From the NCBI GenBank assembly GCA_965262785.1, contig OZ253559.1, positions 806,001 to 870,000 of the forward strand: a stretch of 64,000 nt of DNA, read 5' to 3'. The stretch comes from G965218495 sp965262785 (GTDB lineage: Bacteria > Bacteroidota > Rhodothermia > Rhodothermales > Bin80). Numbering within the stretch: position 1 is the first letter of the stretch; each line of letters begins with the position of its first letter. The notes below the pieces were generated by a model. That model worked only from the letters and a program-made list of their open reading frames with translations. It was not told the DNA's origin and did not search any database. The translations under genes were made by a program, and so were the position numbers. Positions 25,492 to 34,861 of the stretch are shown in pieces.

Positions 25492-26736
25492 TCATCGGTG
25501 GGCCTGCACCCCGCGCGCAGGTTGCAGACTGGAGGCACGGTAGGCTGGATACAGCGCGGCAAGCAAGCAGAGCCCGAACGAAACAATGCCGATCACCACG
25601 AGGTCAAGCGCCCGAATCGATACGGGATAGGCATCGATCACAAAAGACTCAGCACCAATCAGTGGGACCAACGCAAAGTACTTCTGCGCCAGCACCAGCG
25701 AGAGTCCAACGGCAAAGCCGATTCCCGCGCCCACGGCGCCGATCAGTGCACCTTCCAACAAGAATATCCATTGAATATCCCGGCGGCTTGCGCCCATGGC
25801 CTGCATCACACCAATGTCGCGGCGCTTCTCAATCACGACCATCGACAACGATCCCACTATGTTGAATGCAGCTACGACCGTGATGAGAATGAGCACAATG
25901 GAGGCGCCCCACTTCTCCAGGCGCATAACGTCGTAAAGGGACTTCTGCAGGTCATACCAGGTCTGTACCTGATAGCGTTCGGGGTCAAGTACCTGCTCCA
26001 GCGTGCGCCGGGTCGCCGCAGCTCTGTCGAGATCGTCAAGGCGCAACTCAATGCCCGTAACCGCATTCCTCATCTGAAACAGCCGCTGCGCATCGGCCAG
26101 CCCCACGAACACATGCGTGTTATCATAGGCAGGCTCCAGCATAAAGTGCCCGCGCACCTCAAAGCGCTCCAGTGGGGGAGGGGCAAAGAACCGTGTGAGC
26201 ATCATGCCCATGCCTGCCGCAGAAAACAGGGCAACCTGACCACCGGACCGCTCGTCCGTTCGCGGCATGAGGCCCAGACGCTCTCCCAGCCCGAGCCCAA
26301 TCACAATGCCCCGATTGTCCAGGCCAAACGATCCTCGCGCGGGCTGCACTTGCTTGTACGTGGCAGGATCCACGCCCCGGACAATCACCACACGGTTCGC
26401 CTCGCTTTGCCCTTCATGCATCAGCAGCGCCTTACCCTCCACGTAGGCTGCTACCTCGTTCACGTGGGGCAAAGCCAGCGCCACCGCAGAGAGCTCAGGG
26501 ACCACATCCGCATCAAGGCCGCCGCTCCCTGCACTTACGATTCGTACGTGCGGGTCCAGCGACACCAAAAGGTCGCGCACGATGTCGTAAAAGCCGTTCA
26601 TCACAGATAGCACCACGATGAGGGCGGCCACACCGAGGGTCACGCCCGCGATAGAGATGCTGGTAATGACCGAGATCAGACTTACCTGACGGCGGCTTGC
26701 CAGATAGCGACGTGCAATCAGTAGCCGGTATCCCAC
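25492..26736 (-). CDS. ABC transporter permease, LolC/LolE-like (FtsX/MacB superfamily)
   Basis: 414 aa. An N-terminal membrane helix (SVITSISIAGVTLGVAALIVVLS, residues about 22-45) is followed by a periplasmic domain of about 220 residues. Three C-terminal helices follow, with the coupling motif VIEKRRDIGVMQAMGASRRDIQ between the second and third and a final LLAALYPAYRASSLQPA. This architecture is typical of the lipoprotein-releasing LolCE complex and related mechanotransmission permeases. No LolD-like ATPase is adjacent. The gene ends 169 bp from rpmB and is 2 bp downstream of the gene at 26739, probably co-transcribed with it. Confidence 0.85.
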   Translation of the reverse strand: MGYRLLIARRYLASRRQVSLISVITSISIAGVTLGVAALIVVLSVMNGFYDIVRDLLVSLDPHVRIVSAGSGGLDADVVPELSAVALALPHVNEVAAYVEGKALLMHEGQSEANRVVIVRGVDPATYKQVQPARGSFGLDNRGIVIGLGLGERLGLMPRTDERSGGQVALFSAAGMGMMLTRFFAPPPLERFEVRGHFMLEPAYDNTHVFVGLADAQRLFQMRNAVTGIELRLDDLDRAAATRRTLEQVLDPERYQVQTWYDLQKSLYDVMRLEKWGASIVLILITVVAAFNIVGSLSMVVIEKRRDIGVMQAMGASRRDIQWIFLLEGALIGAVGAGIGFAVGLSLVLAQKYFALVPLIGAESFVIDAYPVSIRALDLVVIGIVSFGLCLLAALYPAYRASSLQPARGVQAHR

Positions 26737-26738
26737 GC

Positions 26739-27548
26739 CTACCCGTTTCCCTGGGGGTCCGCCGGCTCCGCGCCTGGGGATAGTGGCTGAAGTACGGGCG
26801 TTGGGCTCATAAACAGATCAGAGCCGACCAGCGGCGGCAAAGCGATGCGTCCGGTTTCGATGAGGAACGGGTGTCCTTCTGCCCGTTTGCGGGTGGAAAG
26901 CAAAATGGAACCGTCCGCGGCGGCGTATTCTTCATAGTCAAGCCACAGGAATGAGCGAATCTCGCCGTTGGGCAGCGGGTAGCTGGTACGTACCAGACGA
27001 CCCGACTTACGGTCTGAATAAAAGTAAAAGGACGTCGAGGGTAGACCTTCCCAATGCGGAATCGTAACCTGAATCACGTCTTCCGCTTCACTGGTGGAGT
27101 CCGGCAGATACTTGCGCGTCACGCCGGGATCAAAGAGCAAGAATGGCGCCGTGATGAAGAACAAGTCGTGGAAATATCTGATTCGAAACCGTTCCATCAG
27201 GGCCTCGGCGTCTTTCTTTATGAGCTCGGACCCCTTCCAGTATACCTTGGCATCGAAGGTGTCCGTGTAGAATACCGCGACGTAGGGCTCACCATTCGGA
27301 CCAGGCATCTCAATGCGGTAAATGCCCAACTTCTTGTCCCAAAGGTGTTGGATTGAGTACGACAAGTTGCGGTCGTTATACAGTTTGAAGTCAAATCGTA
27401 AGAACGCAGCGGCATCCCATGCCGCCTGCCCGCCGGACGCCTCTATGATGCGCATGGCTATTGAGTCCGCCTTGCTGTCCGTCTCCTGCGCCGTCGCTGG
27501 CGCGGCCCACAAGAGCAAAACACAGGCGAGGTGCCACCAGTAGTGCAT
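26739..27548 (-). CDS. Secreted protein of unknown function, outer-membrane-lipoprotein-sorting-like
   Basis: 269 aa from ATG 27548, chosen because it gives a clean signal peptide (MHYWWHLACVLLLWAAPATAQ). The frame is open upstream without coding character. The mature part begins ADSIAMRIIEASGGQAAWDA, with beta-rich segments such as GIYRIEMPGPNGEPYVAVFY and STSFYFYSDRKSGRLVRTSYP. This resembles LolA/DUF6503-type periplasmic proteins that start with an ASGG segment. The pairing with a LolC/E-like permease makes an envelope lipid or lipoprotein role attractive, but this is inference. Confidence 0.6.
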   Translation of the reverse strand: MHYWWHLACVLLLWAAPATAQETDSKADSIAMRIIEASGGQAAWDAAAFLRFDFKLYNDRNLSYSIQHLWDKKLGIYRIEMPGPNGEPYVAVFYTDTFDAKVYWKGSELIKKDAEALMERFRIRYFHDLFFITAPFLLFDPGVTRKYLPDSTSEAEDVIQVTIPHWEGLPSTSFYFYSDRKSGRLVRTSYPLPNGEIRSFLWLDYEEYAAADGSILLSTRKRAEGHPFLIETGRIALPPLVGSDLFMSPTPVLQPLSPGAEPADPQGNG

Positions 27549-28302
27549 GATTCTGTTTCTGCCGTCTAGGTGATTCGTTGAACTAGAAAACTCATTCTCT
27601 TCAGAAGCCTCTGATTTAGCCGGTTTTCTACGCAGTTGCCGGGAAAACTCTCCGCATGTCGCAAAGTGCCCCGGCTCAGGCTCGTCAAGTGCCTGATCAC
27701 GGATTCCGCGCGCGATGCTCGGGTCACTGTCAAGCACCAAGCTTCCCGCTGCCCATCCGTGCTGATAGCGTAGGCCGCTCGCGCGGCACCGTAAAGACTA
27801 CACATTCGCTTACTGTTTGTTGCGGCCCAGCCAGCCCAAGTAGTTACCCGCACGTATCAACCCGTACCTATGCGTTCTCCTGGCTGCACGTTTCATACGT
27901 GGCCTTGGCAGTTGGCTCTGCGGTCGTTTGCTGCTGGCTCATGCCGAACCAGGCAGCCGTGTTTGGTCTTTTGCCTTGCGCTTGGGGCACTCCACCCGCT
28001 GTGCTGCTCTACAATTCACAGCTGGGCCTCGGCCTTGCTCACCGACCCGACGCGTCATTGTCGCGCGCGGCGCCGCAGCACCCCGCGGGGCCTGCCGTAC
28101 GGCCCTTGAGCTTTCCTGCGTTGGGTAGTCCGGCAACGAGAGGCACCTACCAATTGTTTTGGCATTTACGATATACGTGCGCTCTTGAAGGGCGCACCGG
28201 GCCACGAATCCGCGATTTTTGTCCTAGCAGACTCGCAGCCAGAGGTACTTCGGTCACGAATGTGCGGTCGTATTGCCACCGGTAGCACTACCGCGCCCGT
28301 AT
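27549..28302. other. 754-bp gap without a convincing gene
   Basis: Open frames of up to 209 codons exist on the plus strand, but the translations are rich in Ser/Pro/Arg/Cys, lack any domain and overlap one another. I see no RNA gene or repeat. The size is unusual next to otherwise compact genes, so a decayed gene or an undetected RNA is possible. Confidence 0.35.
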
Positions 28303-29421
28303 TTACCCGCCTCGACCTGAGCGCCCCACATTGAATCGAAACAGGATCACATCGCCATCGCGCACTACGTACTCCTTGCCTTCCGACCGCATGGCGCCCG
28401 CCGCACGCACCGCGGCTTCCGAGCCTAGCGCGATGAACGTTTCTATGTCGGTGGTTTCAGCGCGGATGAATCCCCGTTCAAAGTCAGAATGGATCTGCCC
28501 TGCGGCCTGCGGGGCTTTCGTGCCGCGCGGCGCGGTCCATGCACGAGTTTCCTTTGGTCCGTGCGTAAAGAATGTAATAAGGCCCAGCAGCTTGTAGACA
28601 GCTCGTGTCAGCCGTGCCAGACCCGGTTTCTTAAGACCTGCGACTTCCAGAAACTCCAGGCGGTCTGCCGGGCCCAGACGCAACAGCGGAGCCTCAAAGT
28701 CTGCGCTTATAGTCACGCAGGAGGCTTCTTCGTGCGCTGCGATGCTGCGGACGCAGGCCGCATGCCGACTACCCTCCGGTAGCGAGTCTTCTGCCACGTT
28801 GGCCGCATACAACACCGGTCGACTTGAAAGCAGAAAGAGACTCTGCAGCCAGGCGCGCTCTTCTTCGCTCCTGACCGTAGCCGCACGTGCAGACTTACCA
28901 CTGCCCAAATGGCTCACGAGCCTCTGGTAGAAGACGTGCTGTGCTCGGGCCTTCTTTTCACCGCTCTTGGCCTGCTTGGCTGTCTTGTCGACGCTCCGCT
29001 GCACTGAGTCCAAGTCCTTTAGAAGTAGCTCCGTTTGGATAATCTCGATGTCGCGCTGCGGATCCACGCTTCCCGCCACGTGCGATATGTTGTCATCCTC
29101 AAAGCATCGCACCACGTGCACGATGGCATCCACCTGCCGAATATGCCCCAGAAAGGCATTACCGAGCCCTTCTCCACGCGAGGCGCCGGCCACCAGCCCG
29201 GCGATGTCGACGAAGTCTACTGTCGTGGGTACCACCCTGGGCGATTGTGTGCGTTCCCATAGGCGCTCAAGGCGACTATCGGGTACCTGCACGACGCCCC
29301 TGTTGGGCTCAATCGTGCAGAATGGGTAATTTTGCGCGGCAGCTTGCGTGCCGCTTAGCGCATTAAACAGCGTGGACTTGCCCACATTGGGGAGTCCTAC
29401 TATGCCGCAGGTCAGGGGCAT
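28303..29421 (-). CDS. ychF: Redox-responsive ATPase/GTPase YchF
   Basis: 372 aa. The N-terminal Obg-like domain has G1 GLPNVGKSTLFNAL, QNYPFCTIEPNRGVV, G3 DFVDIAGLVAGASRGEGLGN and the FLGHIRQVDAIVHVVRCF segment. The G4 position has NVAED in place of NKxD, consistent with the ATP preference known for YchF. A coiled-coil insert follows, then a C-terminal TGS-type domain (AWTAPRGTKAPQAAGQIHSD, EGKEYVVRDGDVILFRFN). It binds ribosomes and is involved in stress responses. Confidence 0.97.
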   Translation of the reverse strand: MPLTCGIVGLPNVGKSTLFNALSGTQAAAQNYPFCTIEPNRGVVQVPDSRLERLWERTQSPRVVPTTVDFVDIAGLVAGASRGEGLGNAFLGHIRQVDAIVHVVRCFEDDNISHVAGSVDPQRDIEIIQTELLLKDLDSVQRSVDKTAKQAKSGEKKARAQHVFYQRLVSHLGSGKSARAATVRSEEERAWLQSLFLLSSRPVLYAANVAEDSLPEGSRHAACVRSIAAHEEASCVTISADFEAPLLRLGPADRLEFLEVAGLKKPGLARLTRAVYKLLGLITFFTHGPKETRAWTAPRGTKAPQAAGQIHSDFERGFIRAETTDIETFIALGSEAAVRAAGAMRSEGKEYVVRDGDVILFRFNVGRSGRGG

Positions 29422-29577
29422 TACGGGATGGCTTATGTGCTGAGTGCAGCGCGCACCGTGATTTTATTGACGCGCAGTCAACGATATTGTCGCCTTCGCG
29501 TTCACCTAACTGAAGCTTCCGCGCTGTATTGGCGACTGCGCCACACGCCCGTGTGCGGCTGAATTTGCAATCAAGCG

Positions 29578-30099
29578 ATGGTACTGAAGAATTCCACAAT
29601 CTTACGCCTTGCCAGCTTGCGAGCCCTGCCGCCAGGCGGAGTCCTGCTTTTCGCACTTTGGCTGCCCGGCACGGCCGCGGCGCAGCTAATGCAGGTAGGT
29701 ATTGCCGGGTGGCCGGGCGTTGGGATGCAGGTCAACTATGTAGATCTGCACACTTTGTATACACTTGAGACCGCCCTGCAGGCTGACTTTGATCCATTTG
29801 TTTCTCGCCACACCCTGCGCGTCGCCGGCTCTGTTGGTGCAGCCATCTTGCCGCTCAGCATGTGGCGCGCGATTGGGCAGGCCGATTACGGGTACGACCT
29901 GGACTTGGGCGTTCGTTTTGGCCCACGCCTCGTATTTGTTGAGAACGCTTCGCGCGCCGATAAAAACAAGCAATTCAGCCTCTTCATTGATCCGTTCTTG
30001 CGCTTTCGCCGGCGAATGGGACAGTCCGGTCGCTTCTTCTATTTAGAAGTTGGGCCGGTGCGGCCGGTATTTAGGGCCGGCTTTTGGTTTGGTACATAG
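29578..30099 (+). CDS. Small secreted, probably outer-membrane protein of unknown function
   Basis: 173 aa with a signal peptide ending LPGTAAAQ (about residue 36). The mature part alternates hydrophobic/aromatic strands (MQVNYVDLHTLYTLETALQ, YDLDLGVRFGPRLVFVEN, FFYLEVGPVRPVFRAGFWFGT) and ends in a strand, as beta-barrel proteins do. No family recognised. Its last 61 bp overlap the phosphatase gene on the opposite strand (convergent, stop at 30039). Confidence 0.6.
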   Translation: MVLKNSTILRLASLRALPPGGVLLFALWLPGTAAAQLMQVGIAGWPGVGMQVNYVDLHTLYTLETALQADFDPFVSRHTLRVAGSVGAAILPLSMWRAIGQADYGYDLDLGVRFGPRLVFVENASRADKNKQFSLFIDPFLRFRRRMGQSGRFFYLEVGPVRPVFRAGFWFGT

Positions 30100-30761
30100 G
30101 AAAGAGCGTCGACGTTCGCAACCGAGACGAACTCCTCTGCGGGGAGCCGAACCGCAGTCAGACGACCTAATTCGGGCCGCTGCACATACACACATCCCGT
30201 GTCAATACCAAGCATCCGATGCCTTCGCATCGGCGCAGGTACCGGCGTATGGCCCACCACGACCGTCTTTTCCCACGCTACGGGCTGATCGCGCCCTGGA
30301 GGCCGCAGCCACAAGAACTCCTCCTCGTCACAGCGCGCGATGTTTTCTGCTATCGTCAGACCAGGATGGAGCCCGCCATGCACGAAGAAGTAGTCCGGCG
30401 TGTCCAGGTAGCTGCGGGTCGCGCGCACGAAGGCACGCTGCTCCGGCGGGATGTGCAACGCACCTTCTTCGGTTAAGTAGTTATCCACCGTGAAGGCACC
30501 ACCGTTCGCCATCCAGGCAAGGTGTCCTTGGCCGTCCAGATAGTCGATCATATAGGCCTCGTGATTGCCACGCAGAAATGTGCACCTGTACTTTTTCTGC
30601 ATGTTCAGGCACCTCGCGATGACGCCACGCGAGTTGGGCCCGCGGTCAATGTAGTCTCCCAAAAAGACGAGGTGCTCATCCGGTTGCGGAGAAAGCACTT
30701 CAATCAGCCGATCCATCGTTCGTGGACATCCGTGGATGTCTCCAATTGCAATAAGGCTCAT
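30039..30761 (-). CDS. Serine/threonine-type metallophosphoesterase (ApaH/PrpE-like)
   Basis: 240 aa from ATG 30761. It has all calcineurin-like metal-binding motifs: IAIGDIHGCPRTMDRLI (residues 4-20), FLGDYIDRGPNSRG (about 36), FLRGNHEAYM (about 64), FFVHGGLHPG and VVVGHTPV. This pattern is found in protein phosphatases 1 and in symmetrical Ap4A hydrolases. The short length and absence of extra domains do not decide between them. The C-terminal 20 residues overlap the convergent gene at 29578. Confidence 0.9.
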   Translation of the reverse strand: MSLIAIGDIHGCPRTMDRLIEVLSPQPDEHLVFLGDYIDRGPNSRGVIARCLNMQKKYRCTFLRGNHEAYMIDYLDGQGHLAWMANGGAFTVDNYLTEEGALHIPPEQRAFVRATRSYLDTPDYFFVHGGLHPGLTIAENIARCDEEEFLWLRPPGRDQPVAWEKTVVVGHTPVPAPMRRHRMLGIDTGCVYVQRPELGRLTAVRLPAEEFVSVANVDALSYVPNQKPALNTGRTGPTSK

Positions 30762-31392
30762 GGCTATTTGTAGATGAGCTGCTTTGCATTTAGTCGCACC
30801 AGCCGGCGGGTAGTGCCAACCGCTTATCAGCAAACCCTACCATTGTGACGGCTGCCACGCGGAGCCTCAAATGTCGTACGGCTCGGCGCAATCAAGTCCT
30901 CCAGCGCCCGCGGCATAGCCAGCTTGCATTTGCCGGGTCACTCTTGCGAGCATTCGGGGCACCAGCTACTGTGCGAAAGGGCAAGGCTCCCGCCAGCCGA
31001 GGTGGCTGCCATACCGTGGTAGGCTATGCCAAGCGCTCGCTACGGCCCACGACCATTTGGGTCCGCAGAATCCCGCCACTGCCATATGCCTAGTGAGCAT
31101 CTGGACAGTCTCGTGAACCCAGCGCAGCCCGTCTTCTGGCAGGTCCCGCACCTTGGACAGGTTGGGCGATGCAGTACGCCTAAGCTGTAGCCAGGTTTGA
31201 AAACCCAGCCCGTCAGAGCACGCTTGCCCTGCATCGGCCACCTGCTGCTTTCCCTCGCCAATCAGGCCCCCAGCCACCATGGCCACCTACCACTCAGCCT
31301 GGACGCCGCGAAGTTCTTGCATTCTGTTGTGCTGCAAGCTCTTCGGTAGCCTCCAGTAGGATCCTGTGCATGGAACTGCTTTGCGTCGGACC
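30762..31392. other. About 630 bp without a recognisable gene
   Basis: Both strands carry only short, overlapping open frames with no recognisable domain. The region ends at a copy of a short dispersed repeat. The low coding content and the repeats at 31.4 and 32.9 kb mark an accessory junction. Confidence 0.35.
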
Positions 31393-31461
31393 GTAAGCGT
31401 CCGGTCAACTACATCTTGCGTGGATGCATAGTCAGGTCGGAACTTGTGGTCCACACTTAAG
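31393..31461 (-). repeat. Dispersed 69-bp repeat, copy 1
   Basis: The sequence GTAAGCGTCCGGTCAACTAC...GTGGTCCACACTTAAG is an inverted counterpart of 32848-32915, with only a handful of mismatches over about 68 bp. A shorter copy is at 36450-36492. The two full copies face each other across the propeller gene at 31491-32639. They could be ends of a decayed transposon or MITE. Confidence 0.75.
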
Positions 31462-31490
31462 GACTCAGGAACGACACATGCGTAATCCAA

Positions 31491-32639
31491 TCACCGAGGC
31501 TGGGTTGTCGTAGTTTCCGCATGGTCTGGAGTTATGTGTACATCATCGTTCCGTTGAAGGTCGTATTCATAGAGCGTAACACCCGGATTCTGCTCCTTCC
31601 CTCCCCTATTGGCCACGTAGTATAGGTAGCGCGCATCAGCAAACATGATTTTTGGCCGGCTACGAACCTCCGTTGCTATCCTGAACCCCGCTGTATGCCA
31701 GACTTCAAGGTCAAAACGTATTCCAGCACCATCCAACCCCTTAGGCGTCAAAATTTCCTGAAACACCAGGTCACTGTCAGCCACGACAAATAAACCGGTG
31801 ACGCGAGATATAGAGTCGAGATACCTTATGCGATCCTGCGTAGCACGGCTATTGCCCGGATTGTCTATGCGCCTGAGTTCCTCGTGGTCGGGGGGCATAT
31901 AATAGGCAGGCGACGCATCGAAGGCAGCAAGCAAAGCACCTGCAGGATCCGTTTTCCAGATCTGATGACCCGAGGTGTACGTGTAATAGACATTATTGCT
32001 GGCATCAACGCCAAGGCCTCCTGCGGGAAACACATTGAGTTGGACCTTGGCCCACGTCGGTATTTCGCCCGCACTCGAAAGCTGTCGACCTGTGCTGTCA
32101 ACCGTGATCACCGCCGGTTCGAAACCGTACCACCATGCTTCGCGGAGCAGCACGGTGTGGCCATCGCTATTGATGGCGACGTGCTTCGGATGATGGATGC
32201 CTTCTAATCTAGAACTGTACATGAACTCATAGTCCGGGGAGAAGACACTGACTCTTTTGTTATCGCCATCCAAGACATGAATATTCCCATCCCGATCAAT
32301 GTCCATAGCATCTGTTGTGCCAAACTCCCCCGGACCTTCCCCGTGTGAGCCAAGCGTCTGAAGAAACCTGCCATCGGCATCGAATACGTACATTGGAGGC
32401 CTGTTCTCTGCCCAAATGAAATGGCCCTTGCTGTCGACGCGAACGGCTCTTGCTGTAAGCAGTATGGACTCCTGAGTGAACTCCAGATCAATTAAGCGAA
32501 TCTTATTAAGAACCACCGTCGCCGTATAGGGCTCCACAGGCGGAATGGAACTCTTGTCTGAGATTGCCCTGTCGGAGCGGGTACAGCCCATTATGTGGGC
32601 CATCACAAAGCACCCCAGAAAAGCAGAACGTAGGAACAT
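31491..32639 (-). CDS. 6-bladed beta-propeller lipoprotein
   Basis: About 382 aa from ATG 32639 (an in-frame ATG also at 32657). The N-terminus reads FLRSAFLGCFVMAHIMGCTRS, with a lipobox ending at the cysteine, so the protein is probably lipid-anchored. Blade signatures include AVRVDSKGHFIWAENRPP, MYVFDADGRFLQTLG, the hallmark GEGPGEFGTTDAMDIDRDG, VLDGDNKRVSVFSPD and LGVDASNNVYYTYTSG. Role unknown; this class is common in Bacteroidota and relatives. The gene is bracketed by inverted copies of a 68-bp repeat, suggesting that it moved as a unit. Confidence 0.82.
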   Translation of the reverse strand: MFLRSAFLGCFVMAHIMGCTRSDRAISDKSSIPPVEPYTATVVLNKIRLIDLEFTQESILLTARAVRVDSKGHFIWAENRPPMYVFDADGRFLQTLGSHGEGPGEFGTTDAMDIDRDGNIHVLDGDNKRVSVFSPDYEFMYSSRLEGIHHPKHVAINSDGHTVLLREAWWYGFEPAVITVDSTGRQLSSAGEIPTWAKVQLNVFPAGGLGVDASNNVYYTYTSGHQIWKTDPAGALLAAFDASPAYYMPPDHEELRRIDNPGNSRATQDRIRYLDSISRVTGLFVVADSDLVFQEILTPKGLDGAGIRFDLEVWHTAGFRIATEVRSRPKIMFADARYLYYVANRGGKEQNPGVTLYEYDLQRNDDVHITPDHAETTTTQPR

Positions 32640-33544
32640 TGGATCCCTCTGTGCCAATAAGAAGTGAGACGGTTCGATACATTACTAGTGTAGCCGCGTA
32701 GGGGTTCAAGCGGCAGGGATGATCAGGCAATTTTGCTTAACCAATCCATCATTTACCCCTATTCAATCATGGAATCCGATTACCCTTCCAACTCGAACGG
32801 TACTGCAGAGGTCTCGCCGAACGCCTTGGATTACGTATACGTCGTTCTTGAGTGTGGACCACAAGTTCCGACCTGACGATGCCTCCACGCATGATGTAGT
32901 TGACCGGACGCTTACATCGGACCGGCCTTCAATTCAGGTGCCGCGCATACATCCATTGTGAGGGCTGCATTCGTGCGTGCGCAGGCCCTGCTGTAGTCAA
33001 AAGCACCGGGGCACTGAAATCTCCTCAGCTGCCATATAGTTGGTCCATATTGAATGCAGTGGACCCAGCTGCCACAGGCATAGGCTCAAGGTCCTGCCGT
33101 GCAGAGAGATCCGTGCGCCTGAGGCAGATTTTGCGACAGATTCTAGCCTGAGCATGGAAAGCGCGCGGGTTACTACAGTGCGTCTAACACACAGATCCGC
33201 GGGCCTGGCTCTGTGATACCGCGCTTTCACGCCCCGTATGGCATGTTCACCGTCACCTCCGCTTTTCGCTGTCGTCAAGGCAACCTGGATTTTTCTGCCG
33301 CCATCACAAGCCGGTCCGTGCGCACTTGTTCCGTGGGCTTCACTGGAAGGCATGCAACGCAAGAGATGCGGACAGAATGAGTATCAGGACCAAATGCAGC
33401 GAGAATGTCAAAAAAGTGCGCCTTCAGGACGTTCGCAATTGCGAATGAAACACGGCGGCTTACGGCCCCCGGACGCGGAGTTCGCTTGCCATGTGCTCCA
33501 CGCGCGCGCCGAAGGAGGTAACCGTCAGGCGCAAGCGCACGGGT
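32640..33544. other. About 900-bp non-coding stretch upstream of the propeller gene
   Basis: Apart from the repeat copy at 32848-32915 nothing is recognised. Short frames on both strands have no domain. It ends at the left inverted repeat of the IS256-type element. Confidence 0.35.
32848..32915 (+). repeat. Dispersed 68-bp repeat, copy 2 (inverted relative to copy 1)
   Basis: It contains CTTGAGTGTGGACCACAAG and GTAGTTGACCGGACGCTTAC, matching the reverse complement of 31393-31461 at nearly every position. It lies about 200 bp upstream of the start of the propeller lipoprotein gene. Confidence 0.75.
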
Positions 33545-33556
33545 GGTGCACCATTC

Positions 33557-34852
33557 TTAGTTGGTAGGGGGCGGACGTAGTAGCGTGGAGGTGGTATTTG
33601 AATGAGTAGTGTAGCCTATATGCGCTTGTAGAGCCATTCGTAGCTTCGGAAGATGTTGCGCCTGGGGAATCTTTTGCAAGTTACGAAGAGATTCGATGGC
33701 TCCCAGGGCTATCCACCGGTGCACCTGACCCGAGTGCATCCAGTGTGTCACGTTGTGGAAGAGGCGGGCGAAGGCACTGTTCAGGTTCTCTATGCTGTTG
33801 GTCGTACGCAAGCTGCGGCCCAGCACCTGGGCCAGGCCCAGCCGATGCAGCGTCAGTGTCTGCTCCATGCCTTCTGCCAGACTGGCGGCGGCTTTGGGAG
33901 CGCTGGACTGCAACTCCGTTTGGAGGTTCGTTAGTGCTGCCTTCGCCGCTGCGTAGGTGGGCTTCCGATAGGCGGACTGAAGACGCTTACGGTAGCGTGG
34001 CTGATCCTCTTTCTTCACATGTGCCACCACGTTCTCCTGTTTATGCCAGCAGCAGCGCTGTACCAGTGCATATTTGCCGAAGACTTTGCGCACCGCCGCG
34101 TGTATGCCTTTGGACCCATCGACCATGCAGAGCAGTCCTTCGCCTAAGCGCAGGCCACGGGCAATCAGGTCTTCCAAGAGGCCCTCGATGGCCTCGGTAT
34201 TCTCCGAAGGCACCTGCGCAAACCCCAGCACTACCTTCTCGCCCGTCAGGGTCAGCCCCATGGCCACCACCACCTGGTATTTGGCAAAGTGCTTGCCGTC
34301 GATCCACAGGCCCACCAGGTCCAGCTTGTCCAGCCGGCGTTCAAAGAAGTCTTGCAGGATCTGTTGGCCGCGCTGGATAAACCTGCGCCGCACAGAGGTC
34401 GCGCTGAGACCAAACGCGTCTGCATACTCCTGGGCTGCCCGCTGGTAGTTGCGCTGGCTGACACCCATGAGCAATACCTCAGTCAGCTTCTTGTCATCTA
34501 CTGTTGCGTTGTGCAGTCGGCGATAGCTCTGCAGGGAGCGCGCCTGGTTCGTCTGTTTGTCCTGCACGCGTGGCACCCTGATGGGTACCCGCTGCCCACA
34601 CAGACGGATGGACCCTGGATTGGAGCCCCAACGCTGGTAGCGCCCCTGGTGCGGCTTGTCTCGGCTGCGATACCGTCCGCAAAGCATGGCGACCTCGTCC
34701 CGAATGGCTTGCTCGGCCATGCGTTGGTGAAACGAGCCGATGTTGAGCACCGCGTCGATCTTCGCCTCCATGCTGCACGAGCCAAAGGCACGCAGGAGCT
34801 CGCCGCAGGGGTCCGTAGGGTTCACCGTAGTGGGAGAGGTCGTCATGTGCAC
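33557..34852 (-). CDS. IS256-family (mutator-type) transposase
   Basis: 431 aa. The Transposase_mut family is recognised by the DDE positions: GLWIDGKHFAKYQVVVAMG (first Asp), LLCMVDGSKGIHAAVRKVFG (second Asp) and TTNSIENLNSAFARLFHNV (Glu), with the conserved VQRCCWHKQENVVAHV motif between the second and third. The N-terminal region has the YRSRDKPHQGRYQRWG and GVSQRNYQRAAQEYADAFGL segments. The stop lies inside the left inverted repeat region. Intact by eye. Confidence 0.95.
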   Translation of the reverse strand: MHMTTSPTTVNPTDPCGELLRAFGSCSMEAKIDAVLNIGSFHQRMAEQAIRDEVAMLCGRYRSRDKPHQGRYQRWGSNPGSIRLCGQRVPIRVPRVQDKQTNQARSLQSYRRLHNATVDDKKLTEVLLMGVSQRNYQRAAQEYADAFGLSATSVRRRFIQRGQQILQDFFERRLDKLDLVGLWIDGKHFAKYQVVVAMGLTLTGEKVVLGFAQVPSENTEAIEGLLEDLIARGLRLGEGLLCMVDGSKGIHAAVRKVFGKYALVQRCCWHKQENVVAHVKKEDQPRYRKRLQSAYRKPTYAAAKAALTNLQTELQSSAPKAAASLAEGMEQTLTLHRLGLAQVLGRSLRTTNSIENLNSAFARLFHNVTHWMHSGQVHRWIALGAIESLRNLQKIPQAQHLPKLRMALQAHIGYTTHSNTTSTLLRPPPTN

Positions 34853-34861
34853 TGGTAGGGT

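Noticed and set aside
27656..28285. 209-codon open frame on the plus strand
   Set aside because: Composition is unlike protein (many Ser, Pro, Arg, Cys), there is no domain or signal peptide, and other frames are equally open.
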